Below, piece after piece: positions 1-9,438 of a DNA stretch of 58,206 bases. Both the position numbers and the translations under genes were made by a program. The DNA lies in NCBI GenBank assembly GCA_025499625.1, contig JAFMVD010000037.1, forward strand, positions 1 to 58,206, given 5' to 3'. Every line of letters starts with the position of its first letter. Position 1 is the stretch's first letter. Origin of the DNA: Carboxylicivirga fragile. Lineage in GTDB: Bacteria; Bacteroidota; Bacteroidia; Bacteroidales; Marinilabiliaceae. The notes below the pieces were generated by a model that searched no databases, was not told the DNA's origin, and worked only from the letters and a program-made list of their open reading frames with translations.

Positions 1-46
1 TGGCAAAAGTGCCTGTTTTCGGGGTTTTATTATATCATTAAAATAG

Positions 47-66
47 TGATAATTATTTAATTATCA
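47..66. promoter_or_regulatory. Perfect AT-rich palindrome
   Basis: TGATAATTA, two bases, then TAATTATCA: a perfect 9-bp inverted repeat just beyond the stop codon of the Rrf2 gene. There is no T-run, so it is not a convincing terminator. It could be an operator for a gene left of the window or chance in AT-rich DNA. A weak GGCA/TGCC stem followed by TGTTTT lies at 2-19. Confidence 0.3.
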
Positions 67-92
67 AAGTAATATGTCACTTAAGAATATGC

Positions 93-491
93 CTACATAT
101 ACTCGGTTAGAAAATGACTTTCCATGTATTCCTTAAATTCACGTGTCATATTCTTAGATAAATCACCTAACATACAAGTTCCAATAATACACGATCTTTT
201 ATCGCCTGGGCACGACTGAATAGTGACCTTACCTTCTATTGCCTCATAAATAGCCAATAATGATAACTTAGCCGGATCAATTTTAATAACAAACCCACCA
301 CTAGGCCCTCTGTTTGAAGCTACAAAATCCTCCTTAGCTAATCGTTGCATTACCTTAGCAACATGATGTTTCGAACTTTCAATGGCTTCTGAAATCTGGT
401 TCACATTCAGTTTCTTTTCACTTCGTGCAATCAATACCATAGCATGCAAAGCTATGGATGCCGCTTCGGAGAGGGTAACTATTTTTGACAT
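93..491 (-). CDS. Rrf2-family transcriptional regulator
   Basis: A 132-residue winged-helix regulator of the Rrf2 family. The DNA-binding part spans about residues 8-75, with a recognition-helix region (SKHHVAKVMQRL) followed by the wing (NRGPSGGF) typical of the family. Cys94, Cys101 and Cys106 form a C-X6-C-X4-C group near the position where IscR and NsrR bind an Fe-S cluster, so redox, iron or nitric-oxide sensing is plausible but unproven. The ATG at 491 is preceded by about 60 bases and then the pfp terminator, so it is probably its own transcription unit. The regulated genes cannot be named from sequence. Confidence 0.9.
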   Translation of the reverse strand: MSKIVTLSEAASIALHAMVLIARSEKKLNVNQISEAIESSKHHVAKVMQRLAKEDFVASNRGPSGGFVIKIDPAKLSLLAIYEAIEGKVTIQSCPGDKRSCIIGTCMLGDLSKNMTREFKEYMESHFLTEYM

Positions 492-551
492 AATACTATT
501 TTCAGGTTATTCAATACTTAAATGGTTTAAAAAGGCTAAAATATAAAAAAA

Positions 552-573
552 CCCGCAACAATTAAGTTACGGG
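552..573 (-). terminator. Terminator of the long phosphofructokinase gene
   Basis: CCCGCAAC and GTTACGGG pair with one mismatch around a short loop. Read on the minus strand, the stem is followed by an uninterrupted T-run (A-run 545-551 on plus). It lies just beyond the 547-residue phosphofructokinase gene and separates it from the Rrf2 gene. Confidence 0.8.
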
Positions 574-594
574 CTAATTTTATTAGCAAAAGAA

Positions 595-2238
595 TTACTC
601 TTGCTCGTATTTTAATGTCTTTGTAGTTAAATCACATACCTCAGTTGGACCAAAGTATTGAATTGGACCAGGGTAAACATATTTCGTATTTCCTGCCCAA
701 TCTTCACGTTGTTCAACAAACTTTTTATAAGGAGCACCATCCAAACGAACCAATGCCTTTTGAATAACAGGCTTCATTTCTCCATGACGCTTTTCCATGT
801 TCATCATCATCGTTACTGGCACACCGCCTGCAATCCACTCTTCAGATGGCGCAATTAAGTTACGTACAGATGCCATATATCCTGTTTTACCCTCAGCGAT
901 TAATACCGATGCAGTACATCCCAAAGAGTAACAATAATCAGCATCAAAATTAGATGGTGCGGCACAACGCCCTTCGTAACCAAAGAAATGAGGCTGTCCT
1001 TTGAATTTACCTTTAAATTCACCAGCTTTCTTCATTTTCTTCAATTTGGCTTTCACCATATCAATCAACATCTTCTCCGTTTCAATTAACGAAACCTGAA
1101 CGTTACCATGTGGATCACGATCTAACATTAATTGGTTTGCAATTGAATTAGGAAGAGAAACAAACACTTCACGTGATTCTTTTGAAATACGCTCAGCAAC
1201 AAATTCACGTTTCTCTTTATTTCCTTCAAATGCATTTACTTCAGCTTCGTTATGTGCTAAAAAGTCGTTCAACTCAGCAATTAATTTCTTCATGGCTGGT
1301 ATAAACTCAACCAAGCCTTCAGGAATAAGAGCAGTACCGAAGTTATCTCCATTAGCAGCGCGCTTAGCTACAATATTAGCAATATCAGTTACTACATCAT
1401 CCAAAGTCAACTGCTTAGCCTCAACCTCTTCAGAAATAATACAAATATTAGGTTGTGTTTGTAAAGCACACTCTAAACCAATATGCGAAGCTGAACGCCC
1501 CATTAATTTAATAAAGTGCCAATATTTTTTAGCTGAATTAGCATCACGCTGAATGTTACCAATCAGCTCGCTATATACTTTACAAGCAGTATCAAAACCA
1601 AATGAAGTTTCAACCATCTCGTTTTTAAGGTCGCCATCAATTGTTTTTGGAACACCAATAACTTGGATACCTGCTCCTTTGGCTTTGTAATACTCTGCTA
1701 AAACACAAGCATTGGTATTTGAATCGTCACCACCAATAATGACTAAGGCAGTAATGTCCAACTCTCTACAATTCAATAGAGCCTGCTCATACTGTGCTTC
1801 CTCTTCAAGTTTTGTACGACCCGAACCAATAATATCAAAACCACCTGTATTACGATAGTGATTAACTACATCTTCGGTTAACTCGATATACTGATTATCA
1901 ACCAAACCACCTGGTCCTCCAAGAAAACCAAACAATTTATTATCTGAATTTAGCTTCTTTAATCCATCGTATATTCCTGAAATTACATTGTGACCACCCG
2001 GTGCTTGACCACCTGAAAGAATTACACCAACATTTCTTGCTGAAGATACTTTTACTTCACCTGGTTCAAAACTCAACAATGGCATTCCATATGTATTCGG
2101 AAATATCTTCTCTATTTCAGCCTGATCAGCTACTGACTCAGTATTTTTTCCTTCAACAATTTTAACGCTACCTTGCAAAGACTTTGGCAATTTTGGAGCG
2201 TAATTCTCACGTGCAATCTGAAGTGGACTCTTAATCAT
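595..2238 (-). CDS. pfp: Diphosphate-dependent phosphofructokinase (long type)
   Basis: A 547-residue member of the long PPi-dependent phosphofructokinase group, which reversibly phosphorylates fructose 6-phosphate. Visible motifs are the donor loop GGQAPGGHN (about 76-84), GGDDS at 169-173 and PKTIDGD at 197-203. The second Asp of GGDD and the Lys of PKT are the residues that replace the ATP-type Gly residues and mark pyrophosphate specificity. [11 protein letters not shown] is the sugar-phosphate-binding MGR segment. Length fits the family (about 550). It ends at a strong terminator and is divergent from a second, shorter phosphofructokinase gene, with 328 bases between their starts. Confidence 0.92.
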   Translation of the reverse strand: MIKSPLQIARENYAPKLPKSLQGSVKIVEGKNTESVADQAEIEKIFPNTYGMPLLSFEPGEVKVSSARNVGVILSGGQAPGGHNVISGIYDGLKKLNSDNKLFGFLGGPGGLVDNQYIELTEDVVNHYRNTGGFDIIGSGRTKLEEEAQYEQALLNCRELDITALVIIGGDDSNTNACVLAEYYKAKGAGIQVIGVPKTIDGDLKNEMVETSFGFDTACKVYSELIGNIQRDANSAKKYWHFIKLMGRSASHIGLECALQTQPNICIISEEVEAKQLTLDDVVTDIANIVAKRAANGDNFGTALIPEGLVEFIPAMKKLIAELNDFLAHNEAEVNAFEGNKEKREFVAERISKESREVFVSLPNSIANQLMLDRDPHGNVQVSLIETEKMLIDMVKAKLKKMKKAGEFKGKFKGQPHFFGYEGRCAAPSNFDADYCYSLGCTASVLIAEGKTGYMASVRNLIAPSEEWIAGGVPVTMMMNMEKRHGEMKPVIQKALVRLDGAPYKKFVEQREDWAGNTKYVYPGPIQYFGPTEVCDLTTKTLKYEQE

Positions 2239-2566
2239 TTTATCGTTCGATTAATAAATAACATATTGGCACTTTACAATGATAAATAAGTGCTTTTATA
2301 AAGTTTTGCAAATTTGCTGATATTTTTTCAAAATAGAAATAAAAGGGCCATACAATTTACAATCATTAACTTATTTAAACCAATTATCGTTAGATAGATA
2401 ATATTTACCGCCCTCTATTTAACATTAACTCACGCTCATTTAAGTGAATAACCTTAAAACCTGTCCATTATCATTTATATTTATTAAATTTGGTAATATC
2501 ACCAGTAATGAACAAAAAAGCTGTAAGTAAATAATCCGAAAATACTGCAATTTAAAACCTTACAAC
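2239..2566. other. Divergent intergenic region between two phosphofructokinase genes
   Basis: 328 bases without a convincing gene. The plus strand carries TAAATTTG at 2485-2492, a match to the -7 motif, for the downstream gene. The minus strand carries a weaker TATCATTG-like match near 2276-2283 for pfp. I see no riboswitch or strong palindrome. Confidence 0.5.
2485..2492 (+). promoter_or_regulatory. Putative -7 promoter element of the short phosphofructokinase gene
   Basis: TAAATTTG matches TAnnTTTG exactly, about 75 bases upstream of the ATG at 2567. No clear TTTG sits at the -33 distance, so the call rests on the -7 element alone. Confidence 0.45.
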
Positions 2567-3784
2567 ATGACACTCATTAAAAGTACTCCGAAAACAATAG
2601 GTATTTTAACAGGTGGTGGAGACGTTCCCGGCCTAAATCCAGCCATTCGAGCAGTCACCATTCGAGCTATTCACGAGGGCTATCGTGTAATTGGTATCCG
2701 AAATGGGTGGAAAGGTGTGATTTCAATTAATCCTTCACTAAGTATACATGAACAACCTTTTCTTTTTGAATTAAATGAAAATATAGTGAACCGCTTGGGA
2801 CGAACAGGTGGAACATTTCTTCATTCAAGCAGAACAAAAGCCAATAAAGTAGCACTTGCAGATGTTCCTGAGCATTTGAAAGGTGATTACAAAGACGAAT
2901 ATAATGACTTAACGGATGAAGCGGTTCGAAACCTGAAATATGTTGGCATTGATTACCTCGTACCAATTGGAGGCGATGATACTTTAAGCTATGCAGTACG
3001 ACTACATCATGAAGGAATAAAATTAATAGCTATACCCAAAACCATGGATGGTGATGTTCCGGGCACCGAGTATTGCATTGGATTTAGCACATGCGTTACA
3101 AGAACCATTGAATTAACTCATGCCCTTCGTACATGTGCCGGATCGCACGAGCGCTTTCTTGTACTAGAAGTATTTGGCCGTAATGCAGGATTCTCAGCAC
3201 TTTTGCCAACAGTTGGTGGAGCTGCCGACCGTTGTGTGATACCCGAACACGAATTTAACATTGAGCAACTCACAGCTTTAATGGTTGAGGATAGAAATAA
3301 TAATCCAAGTAAGTATTCAGTGGTTTTGGTTTCAGAAGGCGCAACTTTTGAAGGTGGCGATACTGTGTATAGTAGCAATGAGACGGACGCCTTTGGCCAC
3401 AAAAAACTGGGTGGTATAGGTGAGATGATAGGCTCACAACTAAAAACACTGTCACCTAAATTTAATAACGGTAAAGAAATCAACATTATCAATCAAAAAT
3501 TGGGGTACCTGGTTCGATCCGGTGAACCGGATGCCTTAGATTCAATTGTTCCTACAGCCTATGCCAATTTAGCACTCGATTTAATAATTAAAGATAACTG
3601 TGGTCAGATGGTCTGCATTAACGATGGAAAGTACAACCATGTTTCTGTTGAAGCGGTTAAAAAAGATGCCCACGGCAAAAGTACTAAAAGAGTGAATGTT
3701 CAAAGGTTTTACGACATAAATCGATACAGACCCATATATTCAAACATTGTTGGTGATCCAATGATGATATTAACCCGGGAATAA
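2567..3784 (+). CDS. 6-phosphofructokinase, short type with PPi-like residues
   Basis: A 405-residue phosphofructokinase-fold protein. It has the donor loop GGGDVPGLN (about 16-24), GGDDT at 135-139, PKTMDGD at 157-163 and a FGRNAGFSA segment matching the MGR motif. Automated annotation often calls this group ATP-dependent. However, the Asp in GGDD and the Lys in PKT occupy the two positions where ATP enzymes normally have Gly, so pyrophosphate use is at least as likely. It is divergent from the 547-residue enzyme. The two differ in length and sequence, so they are old paralogues rather than a recent duplicate. Confidence 0.88.
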   Translation: MTLIKSTPKTIGILTGGGDVPGLNPAIRAVTIRAIHEGYRVIGIRNGWKGVISINPSLSIHEQPFLFELNENIVNRLGRTGGTFLHSSRTKANKVALADVPEHLKGDYKDEYNDLTDEAVRNLKYVGIDYLVPIGGDDTLSYAVRLHHEGIKLIAIPKTMDGDVPGTEYCIGFSTCVTRTIELTHALRTCAGSHERFLVLEVFGRNAGFSALLPTVGGAADRCVIPEHEFNIEQLTALMVEDRNNNPSKYSVVLVSEGATFEGGDTVYSSNETDAFGHKKLGGIGEMIGSQLKTLSPKFNNGKEINIINQKLGYLVRSGEPDALDSIVPTAYANLALDLIIKDNCGQMVCINDGKYNHVSVEAVKKDAHGKSTKRVNVQRFYDINRYRPIYSNIVGDPMMILTRE

Positions 3785-3864
3785 ACTGAGTGCGTTTTAA
3801 TATTTTTTAATAAACATTATAAAGTTTCTGCATAGAAGCATTAATAATGCCTTAATAGATTTGT

Positions 3865-3872
3865 TATATTTG
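3865..3872 (+). promoter_or_regulatory. Putative -7 promoter element of the glycosyltransferase gene
   Basis: TATATTTG matches TAnnTTTG and lies 15 bases before the ATG at 3888. The mRNA leader would be only a few bases. This argues against translation starting at the in-frame TTG at 3861, which lies upstream of the -7 element. Confidence 0.55.
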
Positions 3873-3887
3873 TGCAAATTGAAACAA

Positions 3888-4883
3888 ATGCACTTCTCTG
3901 TCATCATACCCGTATATAATAGACCTGAAGAAATAGTTGAATTATTAGAATCACTAACGCTTCAGTCTTTAATATCATCGTTCGAAGTAATTATTGTTGA
4001 AGACGGATCTACTGTCACATGCAAAGAGGCAATAAAGCACTATTACGATGAATTAGATTTGCACTATTATTTTCAAGAGAATCAAGGACCGGGACCAGCA
4101 AGAAACTATGGTGCTTCCAAAGCCAAAAGTGGTTATTTGATCTTTTTTGATAGCGATTGCATCATTCCATCCAATTATTTCAATATTGTTATTAAAGAAT
4201 TAGAAGCACAAAACCTCGACTGCTTTGGAGGACCAGACAGTTCTCATCCGTTTTTCACACCCATACAAAAAGCGATCAGCTATTCGATGACTTCGCCTAT
4301 TACCACGGGCGGCATTAGAGGTGGAAAGAAAAAGTTAGATAAGTTTTATCCTCGAAGCTTTAACCTTGGTATTACTGCTGAACAATTTAAAGAACTAGGT
4401 GGTTTTGCACCAATGCGATTTGGCGAAGATTTAGATTTTAGCATGCGTGCCGTCGAAAAAGGACTAAAAGTTGGTCTCATTAATGATGCACTTGTTTACC
4501 ACAAAAGACGAACTCACTTTAAAGCCTTTTACAAACAGGTATTTAATTCTGGTATTGCGCGCATAAACCTTTCTTTAAAACACCCGGGCACACTTAAATT
4601 GGTGCATTTGGCTCCATCATTGTTTACAATAGCGTACCCATTGCTTGTTCTTATGGCTATCCTACTTAGTCCCTGGATCTGGATTGTAGCAATGATTTTC
4701 CCATTAACCATTATTGTCGATGCCTGGTCGCGCACAAAAAACCTAAAAGTCGGTTTTTTAAGTATGCTTGCATCCTTCGTCCAACTCTTTGGGTATGGCT
4801 TTGGTTTCATCCAAGCCTTTTGGGTAAGAATAGTAAGGGGCAAAGGTTCTTTTCATAGCTTTGCCCAATCCTTTTACGATTAA
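3888..4883 (+). CDS. Family 2 glycosyltransferase, membrane-associated
   Basis: A GT-A glycosyltransferase of family 2, 331 residues from the ATG at 3888. The first strand, FSVIIPVYNRPEEI, is the nucleotide-sugar-binding start of the domain. FFDSDCIIP is the DxD-type metal site, and GGFAPMRFGEDLDFSMRA holds the GED acceptor-side motif. The C-terminal third has hydrophobic stretches (LFTIAYPLLVLMAILL, WIVAMIFPLTIIV and a third), suggesting membrane anchoring. The sugar and acceptor cannot be deduced. It probably acts on a cell-surface polysaccharide or lipid. It stands alone and converges with the short ORF at 4893. Confidence 0.88.
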   Translation: MHFSVIIPVYNRPEEIVELLESLTLQSLISSFEVIIVEDGSTVTCKEAIKHYYDELDLHYYFQENQGPGPARNYGASKAKSGYLIFFDSDCIIPSNYFNIVIKELEAQNLDCFGGPDSSHPFFTPIQKAISYSMTSPITTGGIRGGKKKLDKFYPRSFNLGITAEQFKELGGFAPMRFGEDLDFSMRAVEKGLKVGLINDALVYHKRRTHFKAFYKQVFNSGIARINLSLKHPGTLKLVHLAPSLFTIAYPLLVLMAILLSPWIWIVAMIFPLTIIVDAWSRTKNLKVGFLSMLASFVQLFGYGFGFIQAFWVRIVRGKGSFHSFAQSFYD

Positions 4884-4892
4884 ATAATAAAA

Positions 4893-5102
4893 CTAATTGC
4901 TTACATGCTCAATATTGCAAGTCTCAGTTTTAACGAACTGATAACTTCTCGCAAATGATTTTAAGCGACCAGTTATAGCTTGTAAAGCTTTAGAATTTCC
5001 GAATTGTTTATCATCGACATACGATTCATAAACCGACAATAATCGTGTTGCCTCTTCTTCGAGACACAAATAATCTTGAGTAAACATTCTATTCATAGGC
5101 AT
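4893..5102 (-). CDS. Small hypothetical protein downstream of the ECF sigma gene
   Basis: A 69-residue ORF with an ATG start, 54 bases after the sigma factor stop codon on the same strand, so the two are probably cotranscribed. It is soluble, predicted helical, and has two cysteines (near residues 12 and 62). No family is recognised. Position suggests a role linked to the sigma factor, but it has no membrane segment and so does not look like a classical anti-sigma factor. It may be a real gene because it fills the gap neatly in the operon direction. Confidence 0.55.
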   Translation of the reverse strand: MPMNRMFTQDYLCLEEEATRLLSVYESYVDDKQFGNSKALQAITGRLKSFARSYQFVKTETCNIEHVSN

Positions 5103-5156
5103 TTTTTAAGTTTATATTCCTAAAACGCAGCCTACAAATATATATTGTCTTTTAGT

Positions 5157-5750
5157 TTAAGTTAGCGACAAGGATATGTTACGTTCCTCCATCATTCGAC
5201 GTAGGTTCATAAGTGCATAACGCATTCTCCCCAATGCTGTATTAATACTAACATCCGTCTCTTCCGCTATTTCCTTAAAGCTTAAATCTCTGTAATGGCG
5301 CATCTCAACAACCTCTCGCTGATTGTCGGGCAATAATTTAACCAGCTTTCCAACTTCACCAAGTACCTGGTCGTAGATCATTTTTTCCTCAATCGATTTA
5401 TCCGAAAATTTCACCGAATTAAATAAGTCATATTCATAACTATCATTTGAAATAACCGCCTTATTTTTTTGCTTACGATAAAAATCGATGATCAAATTAT
5501 GAGCTATACGCATCACCCACGAAGAAAACTTTCCACTATCAGAATATCTGCCCTGCTTTAATGTTTTAATAACACGAATGAAAGCTTCCTGAAAAATATC
5601 CTCAGCAAGCTCCTGCTGCTTGACACACATTAAAATATAAGAGAATATTTTTGATTTATGTCTATCGATTAGAACATCAATAGATCCATAATTACCCTCA
5701 ATAAAACTCTTTACAAGATATTCATCAGAAAGCAAAGTTTGCTTTTCCAT
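5157..5750 (-). CDS. ECF-type RNA polymerase sigma-70 factor
   Basis: A 197-residue group 4 sigma factor. Region 2 spans about residues 20-90; ELAEDIFQEAFIRVIKTL and FSSWVMRIAHNLIIDFYR are the core-binding and -10-recognition helices. Region 4 is about residues 135-185, with PDNQREVVEMRHYRDLSFKE followed by an EETDVSINTALGRMRYA helix-turn-helix. No anti-sigma gene with a membrane segment is adjacent; a 69-residue ORF follows instead. The ATG at 5750 gives a normal N terminus. The regulon cannot be inferred. Confidence 0.93.
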   Translation of the reverse strand: MEKQTLLSDEYLVKSFIEGNYGSIDVLIDRHKSKIFSYILMCVKQQELAEDIFQEAFIRVIKTLKQGRYSDSGKFSSWVMRIAHNLIIDFYRKQKNKAVISNDSYEYDLFNSVKFSDKSIEEKMIYDQVLGEVGKLVKLLPDNQREVVEMRHYRDLSFKEIAEETDVSINTALGRMRYALMNLRRMMEERNISLSLT

Positions 5751-6115
5751 AACACTATTTTTTTGGTTCTTGTAAAGGTCTACTTATAGGCAATTTTTTA
5801 AATGTGAATAATAATTTTGAGAGCTTAAAAAAAGTAAAAATTGTTTATATACACAAGTTTAATTTCCATTTACGCAAAACTCATCAACAAGTTTCAAATA
5901 TCAAAACTTTTATATTCAACACCTTATACAATAACCCTCCTATACACAGTTTCTCTAAGAGAAAAATAATCCTTAATCAAGCACAGCTAAAATCGCCAAA
6001 AAATCAGTCTCATTACAGAACTTTCTTTAAAACACTAATTTAGAACTAAGAAATTTTCGCAACTAAAGCCAGCTTGTCTATCTTTGCATTCTTGAAATAA
6101 TTACGAAAGGAAAGC
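5751..6115. other. Intergenic region upstream of the sigma factor and uvrA
   Basis: 365 bases. The right end holds the uvrA promoter. The remainder is AT-rich without palindromes or RNA-like structure that I can support. An open frame at 5804-6043 has a composition unlike a protein and no homology that I recognise. Confidence 0.5.
6055..6086 (+). promoter_or_regulatory. Putative uvrA promoter
   Basis: TATCTTTG at 6079-6086 is an exact -7 match. TTTC at 6055-6058 lies 20 bases upstream, a one-mismatch -33 element. The ATG follows 30 bases after the -7 box. I see no LexA-like palindrome overlapping it. Confidence 0.6.
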
Positions 6116-8908
6116 ATGCAAAATAATGCCATAATAATAAAGGGAGCTAAAGTTCATAATCTTAAGAATATAGACTTAGAAATTCCTCGTGATGAGTTTA
6201 TTGTTATTACAGGTGTATCGGGCAGCGGGAAATCGTCGCTGGCATTTGACACATTGTATGCGGAGGGGCAACGTAGATATGTTGAAAGCCTTAGCTCTTA
6301 CGCAAGACAATTCCTTGGCAGATTAGATAAACCGGAAGTAGATTACATTAAAGGCATACCACCAGCCATTGCAATAGAACAAAAGGTTAACACTCGTAAT
6401 CCACGTTCTACTGTCGGAACGAGTACCGAAATATACGATTACATCAAACTTATTTTTGCTCGCGTTGGAAAAACCATTTCTCCAATTAGTGGAAATGAAG
6501 TAAAACGGCATTATGTATCAGATGCCGTTGAACATGTAAAGTCTCTTGCTGAAGGTACTAAACTAGCCATACTTGCTCCAGTGCAACATTCTGAAGACAG
6601 AAATTGTAACGAACACCTGGAGGTATTACTCAAACAGGGATTCAGTCGCGTTGAGATCAACAATGAATTCAAACGGATAGAAGACATCATAAAAGGATCG
6701 GAAGAATACCTGCCAGATTGTAAAACCATCAACTTGGTTATCGATCGAATTAGCTATTCAAATGACGAAGACACCATAAATCGATTAGCCGATTCGGTAC
6801 AAACGGCATTTTACGAAGGGAAAGGTGAATGTGCTTTAAAAATATTCAATGGCAATGAAACTACCTTAGTTAATTTCAATAATCGCTTCGAACTAGACGG
6901 CATCGAATTTGAAGAACCTGGGGAGCACCTATTCTCCTTCAACAACCCAGTGGGTGCATGTCCTAAATGCGAAGGATTTGGTAATGTCATTGGCATTGAC
7001 GAGGATTTGGTTATTCCAAACAAAAGTCTATCCGTTTTTGAAGGTGCAATCGCCTGTTGGAAAGGTGAAAAGATGGGGCAATGGAAAGAACAACTAATCA
7101 ACAATGCGCATCGTTTTGATTTCCCTGTCCATAAATCATATTTTGAACTTAATAAAGAACACAAAAAATTACTTTGGACAGGCAATGAGCATTTTAATGG
7201 ACTGAATGATTTCTTTACACACGTAGAGGAAAAGCAATATAAGATTCAATACCGTGTAATGTTATCGCGCTACAGAGGCAAAACGGTTTGCCCTGAATGT
7301 GATGGAGCCAGATTAAAGAAGGAAGCAGCTTGGGTGAAATTAGCCAACAAAAACATTCACGAATTAGTTAATTTACCAGTAGCTCAACTAAGTCATTTCT
7401 TTGATGATTTAAAACTGAACAAACACGACCAAGAAGTTGCCGGACGACTCTTAAAAGAAATTCAACTTCGTTTACAATTTCTTTGTAACGTTGGCCTTGG
7501 CTACTTAACCTTAAACCGCCTTTCTTCTACCCTATCGGGCGGCGAAAGTCAACGCATTAATTTAGCAACAAGTCTGGGAAGTAGTTTAGTTGGGTCACTA
7601 TACATATTGGATGAGCCAAGTATTGGACTTCACTCTCGCGACACCGATTTACTTATTAAAGTATTGAAGAACCTGAAAGATCTGGGCAATACTGTAATTG
7701 TTGTTGAGCACGATGAAGATATAATTCGGGCATCGGATAAAATTATTGACATTGGCCCAGGTGCGGGAAGACTTGGTGGCGAATTAGTATTTCAGGGCGA
7801 TTTTCGAGCACTTGAAGCATCCGATAAAAGCTTAACAACAAAATACCTCAAGGGAATTGAAAAAATTGAAGTTCCCAATACGCGAAGAAAATTCAACAAC
7901 ACAATAGATATCAAAGGTGCTTGCGAAAACAACCTAAAGAATATCAGTGTCAAATTTCCACTTAACATCATATGCGCCATTACTGGGGTTTCTGGTTCAG
8001 GAAAAACTTCTTTGGTACGAAAAATTCTATACCCGGCTCTGAAAAAACATTTAGGTGGCTATGCCGACAAAACAGGCTCGTTTGATCAAATGACTGGTGC
8101 CTTGGGTGAAGTTACCGACGTTGAGTTTGTGGATCAAAATCCTATCGGTAAAAGTTCGCGCTCCAATCCGGCCACCTACCTTAAAGCTTACGATGAGATT
8201 AGGAAGTTAATGTCGGAACAGCAGGCAGCTAAAAACAATGGATTTAAGCCGTCTCACTTCTCTTTTAATATCGATGGGGGCCGTTGTGAAGAATGCCAGG
8301 GAGAAGGCACCATAAAGGTGGAAATGCAGTTTATGGCAGATATTGTACTATTGTGTGAAAGTTGTCATGGGCATCGTTTTAAGGATGATGTTCTTGATGT
8401 AAAATACAAGGGCAAAAATGTATTCGACATACTTGAGATGACAGTGAACGAAGCCATTGAGTTTTTCTCTGAAACCAAAGATACGCTGTCGAAACGTATA
8501 AGCAAACGCTTAAAACCTTTGGCTGACGTAGGTTTGGGATATGTTAAACTCGGCCAATCATCGAGTACCTTGAGTGGAGGTGAAAGCCAACGTGTGAAGC
8601 TTGCTTCTTATCTGGCCAATGAAAAAAGCCAACCTACACTCTTTATTTTCGATGAACCAACAACCGGACTACATTTTCATGATATCAAGAAACTACTAAA
8701 CGCTTTTGCCGCTTTAGTAAAGAATGGTCACTCCTTATTAATTGTAGAGCACAATATGGAGATAATTAAATCAGCCGATTGGATAATTGATTTAGGCCCT
8801 GAAGGAGGACAAGATGGTGGAGCCATTGTGTTTGAAGGCACGCCTGAAGATTTGATTAGCTGCAAAGAATCATACACAGGTCATTTCCTAAAACCTTACT
8901 TACAATAA
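6116..8908 (+). CDS. uvrA: Excinuclease ABC subunit A
   Basis: UvrA, 930 residues, the damage-recognition ATPase of nucleotide excision repair, normally acting with UvrB and UvrC. Two ABC cassettes are visible. The first Walker A is GVSGSGKSS at about 33-41 and the second GVSGSGKTS in the C-terminal half. Each cassette has a LSGGESQR signature. Zinc-binding pairs occur as CPKC, CPEC, CEEC and CESC. Length and domain order match the family. Bacteroidota genomes often carry more than one uvrA-like gene, so this could be the housekeeping copy or a paralogue. No uvrB or uvrC lies in the window. Confidence 0.95.
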   Translation: MQNNAIIIKGAKVHNLKNIDLEIPRDEFIVITGVSGSGKSSLAFDTLYAEGQRRYVESLSSYARQFLGRLDKPEVDYIKGIPPAIAIEQKVNTRNPRSTVGTSTEIYDYIKLIFARVGKTISPISGNEVKRHYVSDAVEHVKSLAEGTKLAILAPVQHSEDRNCNEHLEVLLKQGFSRVEINNEFKRIEDIIKGSEEYLPDCKTINLVIDRISYSNDEDTINRLADSVQTAFYEGKGECALKIFNGNETTLVNFNNRFELDGIEFEEPGEHLFSFNNPVGACPKCEGFGNVIGIDEDLVIPNKSLSVFEGAIACWKGEKMGQWKEQLINNAHRFDFPVHKSYFELNKEHKKLLWTGNEHFNGLNDFFTHVEEKQYKIQYRVMLSRYRGKTVCPECDGARLKKEAAWVKLANKNIHELVNLPVAQLSHFFDDLKLNKHDQEVAGRLLKEIQLRLQFLCNVGLGYLTLNRLSSTLSGGESQRINLATSLGSSLVGSLYILDEPSIGLHSRDTDLLIKVLKNLKDLGNTVIVVEHDEDIIRASDKIIDIGPGAGRLGGELVFQGDFRALEASDKSLTTKYLKGIEKIEVPNTRRKFNNTIDIKGACENNLKNISVKFPLNIICAITGVSGSGKTSLVRKILYPALKKHLGGYADKTGSFDQMTGALGEVTDVEFVDQNPIGKSSRSNPATYLKAYDEIRKLMSEQQAAKNNGFKPSHFSFNIDGGRCEECQGEGTIKVEMQFMADIVLLCESCHGHRFKDDVLDVKYKGKNVFDILEMTVNEAIEFFSETKDTLSKRISKRLKPLADVGLGYVKLGQSSSTLSGGESQRVKLASYLANEKSQPTLFIFDEPTTGLHFHDIKKLLNAFAALVKNGHSLLIVEHNMEIIKSADWIIDLGPEGGQDGGAIVFEGTPEDLISCKESYTGHFLKPYLQ

Positions 8909-8914
8909 ACAAGT

Positions 8915-8941
8915 AAGCCACGCGATTGCGTGGCTTTTCTT
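8915..8941 (+). terminator. uvrA terminator
   Basis: AAGCCACGC and GCGTGGCTT form a perfect 9-bp stem around GATT, followed by a T-rich run. It lies seven bases after the uvrA stop codon. Confidence 0.9.
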
Positions 8942-8964
8942 TATATTCTTTCAATTAATTTCTA

Positions 8965-9411
8965 TCACTTCTTATCTGGCTCCACCCCAAACAATACGGC
9001 AACACATCCAGATATAATGTCATTATCCTGTACTTTTCGTTCAAGAACTTCCATCTCCACAATCAACATCTGGGTTGATTCTACTTCAAAATCCCAAACT
9101 AAACTATAGTTGTGGTTACTATTATCAAAAATCACTTTACCTGAACGCTCTACTACTCGAAAGTGAATGGTTGGCAAACTCTCAATTTTGCTAATGCTAA
9201 CCCTATACTTTTGCCCTTCAAAAAAGGTTTTAAAAAGCTCAGCTTTCTCTCCTTCAGATAGTACCGTTGCATTATAGTTACCATCATGAATATATTCACC
9301 AAGTTTTGCTTTACCAACATTTTTGGCAAACGAAAAGCATTGTGCTTTCAGAGAAATAACACCAAGTAGCATAAAAGCTACAAGTAAAAGGGATTTTTGG
9401 GGAAGTCGCAT
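8965..9411 (-). CDS. Secreted hypothetical protein, paralogue of the gene at 30359
   Basis: A 148-residue protein with a signal peptide (MRLPQKSLLLVAFMLLGVIS, cleavage near LKAQ). The mature part is predicted mostly beta. Conserved landmarks are FKTFFEGQKYRV, then VIFDN, VWDFEVEST and a C-terminal SGCVAVLFGV. The same landmarks recur in the same order in the 141-residue protein at 30359-30784, so they form one family. No function is recognised. It follows the lipoprotein at 9439-10368 by 27 bases on the same strand and is probably cotranscribed with it. Export to periplasm or surface is expected. Confidence 0.75.
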   Translation of the reverse strand: MRLPQKSLLLVAFMLLGVISLKAQCFSFAKNVGKAKLGEYIHDGNYNATVLSEGEKAELFKTFFEGQKYRVSISKIESLPTIHFRVVERSGKVIFDNSNHNYSLVWDFEVESTQMLIVEMEVLERKVQDNDIISGCVAVLFGVEPDKK

Positions 9412-9438
9412 TAGGTTAGAGCTAGGGTGATATTAATA

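Noticed and set aside
3505-3530. tRNA-like GGTTCGATCC
   Set aside because: It lies inside the phosphofructokinase coding sequence and lacks acceptor and anticodon stems.
3861-3887. Longer glycosyltransferase N terminus from TTG 3861
   Set aside because: The extension lies on and before the putative -7 promoter box; the ATG at 3888 begins the conserved FSVIIPVYN strand.
5804-6043. 79-codon plus-strand frame before uvrA
   Set aside because: Composition is that of AT-rich noncoding DNA (Asn, Lys, Phe, Ile) with no recognisable similarity, and it overlaps neither operon.
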